Of a DNA stretch of 64,000 bases, positions 57,655 through 64,000 are shown in pieces. Both the position numbers and the translations under genes were made by a program. Numbering within the stretch: the stretch's first letter is position 1; each line of letters begins with the position of its first letter. Under the pieces are notes generated by a model. It had not been told where the DNA came from and did no database searches. It worked only from the letters and a program-made list of their open reading frames with translations. The DNA is from Beta vulgaris subsp. vulgaris. Lineage: Eukaryota; Streptophyta; Magnoliopsida; Caryophyllales; Amaranthaceae. Location of the stretch: NCBI RefSeq assembly GCF_026745355.1, contig NC_079203.1, positions 37,262,037 to 37,326,036 of the forward strand. Reading direction: 5' to 3'.

Positions 57655-59690
57655 GAAATTAAATGTACAAACCTCCCTTGAAAGAAAGGAAAACCTCTCT
57701 ACCCTTTCCCGACCAGGATTTCTCCCATCTGGTAACCACCGCTATGGCGGCTCCTTCCCTTGTCATGGCGGAGGAGATTGCAAACTCGGTCTCGAAATTA
57801 AAGATTGATGATGAAGAAGACCTTGTTCTTAATCTAAACACTCTAAACCCTAGCGTGGAAAATAAATTTTCTTTAGTTCTTTTTGGTCGGCTGTTAACCG
57901 AGCGTTCGTATAATTCAGAAGCTTTCAAGCGCACCATAACTGGAGTTTGGGCACCCCCACATGGATTGGTGATTCGAGTTTTAAGCCCTAATTTTTATGC
58001 ATTCCAATTCTTTCATTGGAAAGACATGAATAAAGTTCTTGAAGGGAGACCTTGGTGCTTTGATAATATGCTCATATTATTGAAGGAAGCAGATGGAGAT
58101 GAACAACCCCACCATGTAACAATTAACCACTCTCCGTTTTGGGTTCGTATAAAAAACCTTTCGTTTAAATATAGTTTGAAGTAGTTAAATCCCTAGTTGG
58201 TAATATGGGAGAGATTATGGAAATTGAAGAAGAGGTTTTAGGTATTGGAAGGTACATGAGAGTTAAAGTTATGCTTGATGTTACCGAATCCTTGTGTACG
58301 TATTGAAAATTGAAAGACAAAAAGGGTCGGGAATTTCAGGTTGATTTTGCATATGAACACTTGCCTTTCTTTTGTTTTGCTTGCGGCATAATGGGGCACT
58401 CTGAAAGAAACTGCCATTTTGTAATTGAGAAAGAGAAACAAGAAAAGCTGGGCTGGCGTGCGGAGTTGAAAGTACACCTCGTAAGGGTAGGCAGAAAGAG
58501 ATTGAGGAGAATGAAAATTTTCGTTCCAGTAAGAAAATTTTATTTTCCCCACTCCTGTTGCTTGTGATGCTACTGTTGCACCTTTAAAACATGTTCCCGC
58601 TCTTAAGGACGTGCCTCCCTTGTTTTTAGTGCCTGATGTTGTCGTGTCAAAGGGGGACAAGGATGTTGTGAATGCTGAAGTAGGAGGCTGCCTCACGAAA
58701 TTTAATGCCCAGACTTCTGCGATAAATATTCAAGGGACCCCTGACTTGTCCCCCTCATCTCATGAGCAACCTTTCTTTTTTTTCAAGCACTAAAAAAGTA
58801 TCAGATGTCATTAAAGTCAAACATAAGGTGTTGAGGAGGATAGCTCGAGGCTCACTGGAGGAAAAAGGTGGTTGTCAATTAATGGATAAAGATTTAGAGA
58901 TTTTATCAAATAAGAGGGATCTTGATTATGGTGACGTGGAAATAAGCGAACATGCGGGTGTGATGAAGCAAAGTAAGACGAGCACCCAAACTGATCCTGT
59001 TACTATGCTAGAGGCGGAGGTTGGCGAGGACCAACCCGATCGAGGATTATGAATACCATGTGTTAAGCTGTCGGGGGATGGGCAACCCTCGGTCAGTTCA
59101 TCAACTCCGTAGGTGGAGTAATCATTATGCTCCCGACATCATCTTTTTGTCGGAGACTATGATAAAAAAGAATGAAGCTGAAGTTTTAAAGGAGCAGTTG
59201 AGTTTTAAAAATGCTTTTGCTGTTGCAAGTCAAGGGAGGTCTTTGTTTGTTTTGGAAGGAAGAAGTAAATTGCACTTTTTTTTTTTTCCCAAAACCATAT
59301 TTGTGGTGATATTGTGAACGAAAGTATGACTTGGCGTTTTGTTGATATCTATGGGTGGCCCAAGGAGGATGATGACAAACATAAAACATGGACTTTGATT
59401 CGTCATTTATGTAAGGAATCTCCTTATCCGATCTTATTTGGGGGGGGGTGATTTCAATGAAGTTATGAGTTATGATGAGAAGGAGGGAGGGGTGGATAGA
59501 ACACGCAGGAAGATGGTTTCTTTTAGAGAGATGGTTGATGATCTGTCGCTTCATGATTTAGGATTTACGGGTCCTTGGTACACATGGGAGAGGGGCAATA
59601 CTACTGAGACTTGCATTTGCGAGCGTCTTGACCATTATCTTTGTTCAGCCACGTGGTTTGATGCCTTCTCGGAGTTCGGTGTTTATATGA
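57655..59690 (+). pseudogene. L1-type LINE fragment: ORF1 and endonuclease, no reverse transcriptase
   Basis: ORF1 (57663-58184 and onward in shifted frame) shows the plant LINE DUF4283 pattern: RTITGVWAPPHGL, FQFFHWKDMNKVLEGRPWCF and SPFWVRIKNL. It is followed near 58370 by a CCHC knuckle, CFACGIMGHSERNC. ORF2 begins near 59050 with the endonuclease: LSCRGMGNPRSVHQLRRW, DIIFLSETMI, then GGDFNEVMSYDEKEGG near 59445 and FTGPWYTWERG with ERLDHYL near 59625. Several frameshifts and stops interrupt it. Homology stops near 59690, before any reverse transcriptase. LINE copies usually lose the 5' end, so loss of the 3' half implies a later deletion or rearrangement. Confidence 0.88.
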
Positions 59691-60366
59691 CCATCATGTA
59701 TTTATATGAACGTGACAACTGTACATAATCCAAAATAATATCCACAGATGGCCAACAGTAAATCCAATCCGGGAAACATAATAACCTAAAAGGTTTTAAC
59801 ATAATCAGTCCCGGCAAGGAGGCAAAATCTAAGCTTTACTGATTCATAACTTAAGCTAGGTAGTCAATGCACCATGTCTGGCAATTTGTTCCCAAAATTT
59901 TGTGCCTAAAAGATCTCCAAAATCTGCAACTGTTGTACATCTTCCAAACTGTTGTACATCTTCCAAAAAATCTGCAAATAGGAAAAACTTACAAATATTT
60001 TAGTAACAAAATTGATGCATAAAATAGATACCCATTGTAATCAGGTTAAATGATAATGTACTATATATGTTAACTGCCAATATTCCTGTTAGAGCAAAAC
60101 ACCTACAAAAAAGAAAGCAAGTAAGAATCCTCCATTAACCTTTGCTCTAGTTAACAAGAATCCTCCATTAACCACTCAATTAAATATCAATACAATATTA
60201 GTATATTATGAAGAAATTGCAGTATAAAATTCAGAGAAATAAAGGAGGGTGAGAACTAAGAACACATACTGAGTCGGGCTTAGTAATGCCCTGGATTATG
60301 CAAACCGGATAGGAAATCAGCTCCTTGGGGGAACCTCATTGTCACTACCACTATCACTGTCGATTT
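59691..60366. other. Non-coding stretch right of the LINE fragment
   Basis: No gene recognised. One short duplication, CAACTGTTGTACATCTTCCA / CAAACTGTTGTACATCTTCC, lies near 59927-59966, and AAGAATCCTCCATTAACC is repeated at 60124 and 60157. Confidence 0.5.
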
Positions 60367-60618
60367 CTATAACCTCATCTTCATCGCTTTCATAAGAATT
60401 GGTCCTATCATCATCAAATCATCAGCTACAGGCTCAGCATAATATCCATCCCCTTCCAAGATGGTGACCTCATCATCACTCTCTCCACTTTCATTGTCCT
60501 TATTTTCCTCTTCCTGGTCATAGATCATGACCCCAACCCCCTTGTTCCTCCTCCTGTTAGACGTTCTTCTAGGAGCAAGCAATCCTGAGTACAAACCCCA
60601 ATTGTTCATTTTGTTCAT
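60367..60618 (-). CDS. Hypothetical acidic frame, possible gene fragment
   Basis: On the minus strand the segment reads MNKMNNWGLYSGLLAPRR, then a basic Arg/Asn stretch, then a long Asp/Glu-rich segment (EEENKDNESGESDDEVTILE) ending about 83 codons from the Met. A basic patch before an acidic tail is seen in nuclear proteins and in transposon fragments alike. No family is recognised, no splice partners were found and neighbouring sequence is repetitive. It is kept only because the composition is not that of random AT-rich sequence. Confidence 0.25.
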   Translation of the reverse strand: MNKMNNWGLYSGLLAPRRTSNRRRNKGVGVMIYDQEEENKDNESGESDDEVTILEGDGYYAEPVADDLMMIGPILMKAMKMRL

Positions 60619-61167
60619 GATGACTCCACAATGACCGAATAATAACAACAAAACCATTTGTTCACTATGTGATCATTTATATAAAACAAACCAGAATTTG
60701 CATCATTACAGGGATACTACGATTCATAATCTGATCAGGAAGAATATTAGGGCCGTCTTACATCATTTAGGGGCCATGTGCTAATAAAAAAAATTAGGCC
60801 TTTCGAAAAATATAAACAACAAAATATAAAAGGGTGTCTTTTATAAGCTATCTCAGTATTTTAGCTAAATAGGAAATTAAGAAGTATTATAATAACGTTG
60901 TTTGTTAATAACATGTATAATTCATCTTCTCCAATAAAGATAAGAACGTTGAGAAGTTGCAAATATGGGAAAATGAGAAGTTTTATAGTAACTTTGGTTG
61001 TTAACATGTATTCATCTTCTCCTATAAACATAAAAACATGGGGTAACAGCTGTAGTTTTGTAGTAATTGATACAATTATATCTTTTAGTCTAATTTATAA
61101 AGTAGTGTTATTGAATTGTTGTTCTGAATACTCATATAATTGTCACGTTAATTTTTAAGATGTGTAA
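60619..61167. other. Non-coding AT-rich stretch
   Basis: It contains an imperfect direct repeat: AACATGTATAATTCATCTTC at 60909 and AACATGTATTCATCTTC at 61003, each followed by TCC(A/T)ATAAA. Nothing else is recognised. Confidence 0.4.
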
Positions 61168-61432
61168 CTAGTTTGTAGGCCCAGGCTATTTCTCGGGTAC
61201 TTATAGTTTTCATTATCAATAATATACTTTAAATTGATATCATCAAATATATTTGTATAGTGGTTAATACTTTAATATATAAACTTGAAAGTCATGGATC
61301 AAATCCTATATACAATGCCTTTACTATTTTTTTTTGTATATGAATCATGTGTAGTAAAATAACCTAATTAAGGAAGAGCGTCACGTGACGCCGTTCCTTG
61401 GTTAAGAACACCTTTTAATATATTAGTATAGA
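61168..61432 (-). mobile_element. Small non-autonomous Helitron, 265 bp
   Basis: On the minus strand it starts TCTATACTAATATATTAAAA at 61432 after an A and ends with an imperfect GC hairpin, then CTACAAACTAG at 61168 before a T. It aligns over its length with 34689-34949, and both contain a CACGTG-type block and CTTTTAATATATTA. Confidence 0.85.
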
Positions 61433-61567
61433 TTAGTGCAAACAAATTTTATATACAATGTAAAGATAGCCATGCATTATTGTTTTTAGTTGTATCTAAA
61501 TCTGTATGTGCATGGTTCTAAATTCTAATGATCCTAAGGCAAAACACTATGTCATTTACCAAATTTT

Positions 61568-62893
61568 CACTAGTAGAAAAATGACGATTTGCGTCGCATG
61601 AAAAACAAAACGACGCAAAAACATAATTTGCATCGCATGCTATGAAGAGTGCGACGCAAAACATCATTGCATAAGCACCAGATACGAACTATATGCGTCG
61701 TACCCTATTGATGTGCGACGCATATAGCTCATGTGCGTCGGACCCTTAGGCCCATCCGACGCACAACGCTGCATCTAGGTGACAAAATTTGAAGTCTATC
61801 TGCGTCGCACTTAACTATTATGCGTTGCAAAAGGCTAATTTGCGTTGGACCCCTTGGCTCATCCGACACAGATCAGCCCAAAGCCCAGCTCACTTTTTTA
61901 AACCTAGTGCCTTCTAACTATTGTGTCTCTCTCTCACCCTTAAACTCAAACCCTAAAAATACATGAGCAGTGTCTCTCTCACCCTCTCTCTGAATGCCGC
62001 TCTTCCTCTCCCTCCCTCTCTCTCCCTCTCTCTCCTTCCCTCTCTAACGCCTCTATCAGTCCATCTTCTTCACTCGCGAATTAACTTCTTCAAACTTCTT
62101 CTGTAAAGGAATAACACTTTCTCCGGCGAAGGAATAACACTCTCTCCGGCGAAGTTTTTGATAGCATCACTCTCGATGCTTTCGAGAAACACTCGGCGCA
62201 CAACCTCACTCTCTCCGACGAAGGAACGCAACCTCACTGGGGAGTCGATTCAGATTTGAAGTTCAACGAAAAACGCGTTGACATCTTTGTTCATCTCTAT
62301 ATCTGCTCCATCTTCGTTCAACGAGAAACGTGCTGACATCCATGGCGAAGCGAAATACGAATGGTTAGGGTTCTGATTTCAATTTTTTTCTCGATTTTTG
62401 TAAGAATAATAAGTCTCTATTAATTTCGTTTCGTCGTAATCATAGTCGATGAATTAGATCAGTTTAGTGCTCATATTGAATTAGGATTTTGATTTTTTTT
62501 TTTTTATCTTTTCTCATTTTAGAGATTTCAGTATTGTGCTCGAGTATGAGACATGAGCAGCAATTGATAGCCCAAACAGGAAGAAGATATCAGATCAGTT
62601 TGTCGATTTCAGCAATTTTTGTATTGTCTGTAATTTTCTTTTTTAATTTTCAGTAATTTTCTCTTTTTAAGTTTCTGTAAATCATGTATTGTTTTTGGTT
62701 TTTTTTTTTTTTGTAAACGGATGATTTGGATTTTAGTTTGGACACAACGCAGAATAATTTTTGCAATACTATTAAGATTTTCATTTTGTTTTAGATCCTG
62801 ATGTTTGAAGGATGCAAAAAAAAATTTTTTTTAATAAAAAAGACATGATTTGCGTCGCACATAGTCACAGATGCGACGCAAATTCATTTTTTT
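61568..62893. mobile_element. CACTA element, right terminus missing
   Basis: The left end CACTAGTAGAAAAATGACGA is followed by about eleven GCGTCGCA-type subterminal repeats in both orientations up to 61850. Two more, inverted, lie at 62849-62880. The expected right end (TTTTTCTACTAGTG) is absent after CAAATTCATTTTTTT, so the last bases are lost or diverged. The core has a CT-rich leader-like tract (61925-62060) and AT-rich sequence but no transposase. It is a relative, by end sequence, of the element at 1636-2409. Confidence 0.82.
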
Positions 62894-64000
62894 TAAGCAA
62901 AAAATACTTGTAAGGGGTGGGGATTGATTTATATACGCTCTCGCTGGGCGAGGATGAGTATTGAAATTTCCCCCGCAATGGGTGGTGAGGTGGGGATGGG
63001 GACAGAGACGAGAATTCATAAGCGAGTGCGAGTGTGGAGCAACCATCCTCCGCACCCGCCCCATCCAATTGTCATCACTATGAATAATCTTATTTCCTCA
63101 TCAGAACTAGAGGAACTTGAAAAGTTAATTATTACATACCTGATTCAAAAAATCAGCAGGCTTGGCACCTAAATGTGGTCCAAAGCTGGGATTTGGGCTT
63201 TGACATGGTGGCCTGAAGGGCATGAGTGCATGCCCAATTTTCGATCCTTCCCGGCCCATATTTAAATACATGTGGTTGGATATTGGTGCCAACTTGCAGC
63301 GAGTAATACTAGCAGTAGTATTAGTAGACTACTAGTTATATATTAGCACAAGCAATTCAAAAGAAAAAGCGTGTAATACCAAAATTTGTCAGCTTGTGGC
63401 TTACCTTGAAATGACCAAATGAATAAAGGGAATAAAAAAAGTAACTCAACAAAGATATTGCTAAACGCGCATTGCAATTAATGAAGAGAGAGGAATAGAA
63501 AATCAAAATCCTAGCCTCCTCAAGTCCTCAACAACCTTTTGTTACATTTTCTTCTCTTCTCCATTATCTTTCCCTTTTGGTCTCTTCAAGGTATATTCTC
63601 TATTGAAACTTATCTTCAAACTAGTATTGGATTTAATTTGTATGAGTATTGAATTTTCGAGTTAAATGGTTTATAAACAAATGAATAGGGAAAAATTCAT
63701 GTCCAAAAATAGCCCCTTTGCCTTGAATGGGATGGGCTTTGGGCAAGCCAAATCAATCCATTTTTTGGATCGATCCGGTCCGCTACGCTGAGCAACTTTT
63801 TAATAAGGTTGGCCCAGACCGTGGTTTGATCTGCTCTGCGTTTATTTCAACACCTAATATGAAATTAATAAAATAACTACTTTATTCAAATCAAAATATA
63901 AAATCGTGACATTAGACATTTCATATGGAAAATGGAAACAACGAAATAAATGCAAGGAGGGTAAGAAATTGATAATCATTGGCGAGAGGAATGCAACAAA
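62894..64000. other. Right edge of the window, no gene recognised
   Basis: 62915-63070 is GC-richer (GGGTGGGG, CCGCACCCGCCCC) and reads like a subterminal piece of a dispersed repeat. Frames there are low complexity. 63480-63590 is pyrimidine-rich and could be a 5' leader of a gene beyond the window, but this cannot be shown. Confidence 0.35.

Noticed and set aside
62831..63172. Frames on both strands over the GC-richer stretch
   Set aside because: Low complexity and overlapping in several frames; probably part of a dispersed repeat.

Overview
The window is nuclear DNA of a flowering plant, almost certainly a eudicot. Both host genes are split by GT-AG introns, and everything around them is plant transposon sequence: Copia LTR elements, CACTA, MULE, hAT and Stowaway elements, Helitrons and an L1-type LINE. 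No prokaryotic, organellar or viral gene organisation is seen. The species cannot be fixed from the sequence; a Caryophyllales plant is only a guess.

Two host genes are well supported, both on the minus strand. The first (8254-14481, 6 exons, 502 codons) is a receptor-like cytoplasmic kinase of subfamily VII, closest in memory to PBL17. The second (17380-34070, 9 exons, 439 codons) is a TruA/PUS1-type tRNA pseudouridine synthase. For both, I placed the splice sites by hand; the exons join in frame from ATG to stop.

Left flank (1-8253): a decayed Copia element runs off the window edge. A 774-bp CACTA element with a 3-bp TAA target duplication interrupts its integrase. Then come a Stowaway element carrying a GC-rich minisatellite and the remnant of a second LTR element. 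The introns and flanks of the two host genes hold Stowaway, MULE and hAT MITEs. A 5.4-kb decayed Copia element lies antisense in the largest intron of the pseudouridine synthase gene.

The most notable object is a roughly 20-kb Helitron (34950-54960, minus strand). It has a 5' TC end and a 3' hairpin-CTAG end, and the flanking bases are A and T. In transcription order it carries two small unrecognised open frames (161 and 82 codons), an RPA70-like single-strand DNA-binding protein gene of about 11 exons, a 1.1-kb MULE insertion with a perfect 9-bp target duplication, and a multi-exon Rep/helicase gene. The Rep/helicase core is broken by about seven frameshifts. All look like loss of one base, most at short homopolymers, so they could be decay or unpolished assembly errors.

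Right flank (54961-64000): a degenerate ATGTTCATTGTAT-like repeat tract interrupted by a Stowaway MITE, a fold-back made of two inverted Helitron 5' ends and a complete 502-bp Helitron; a LINE fragment that keeps ORF1 and endonuclease but lacks reverse transcriptase; another small Helitron (265 bp); and a truncated CACTA element with subterminal GCGTCGCA repeats. No tRNA, rRNA or CRISPR features were seen.
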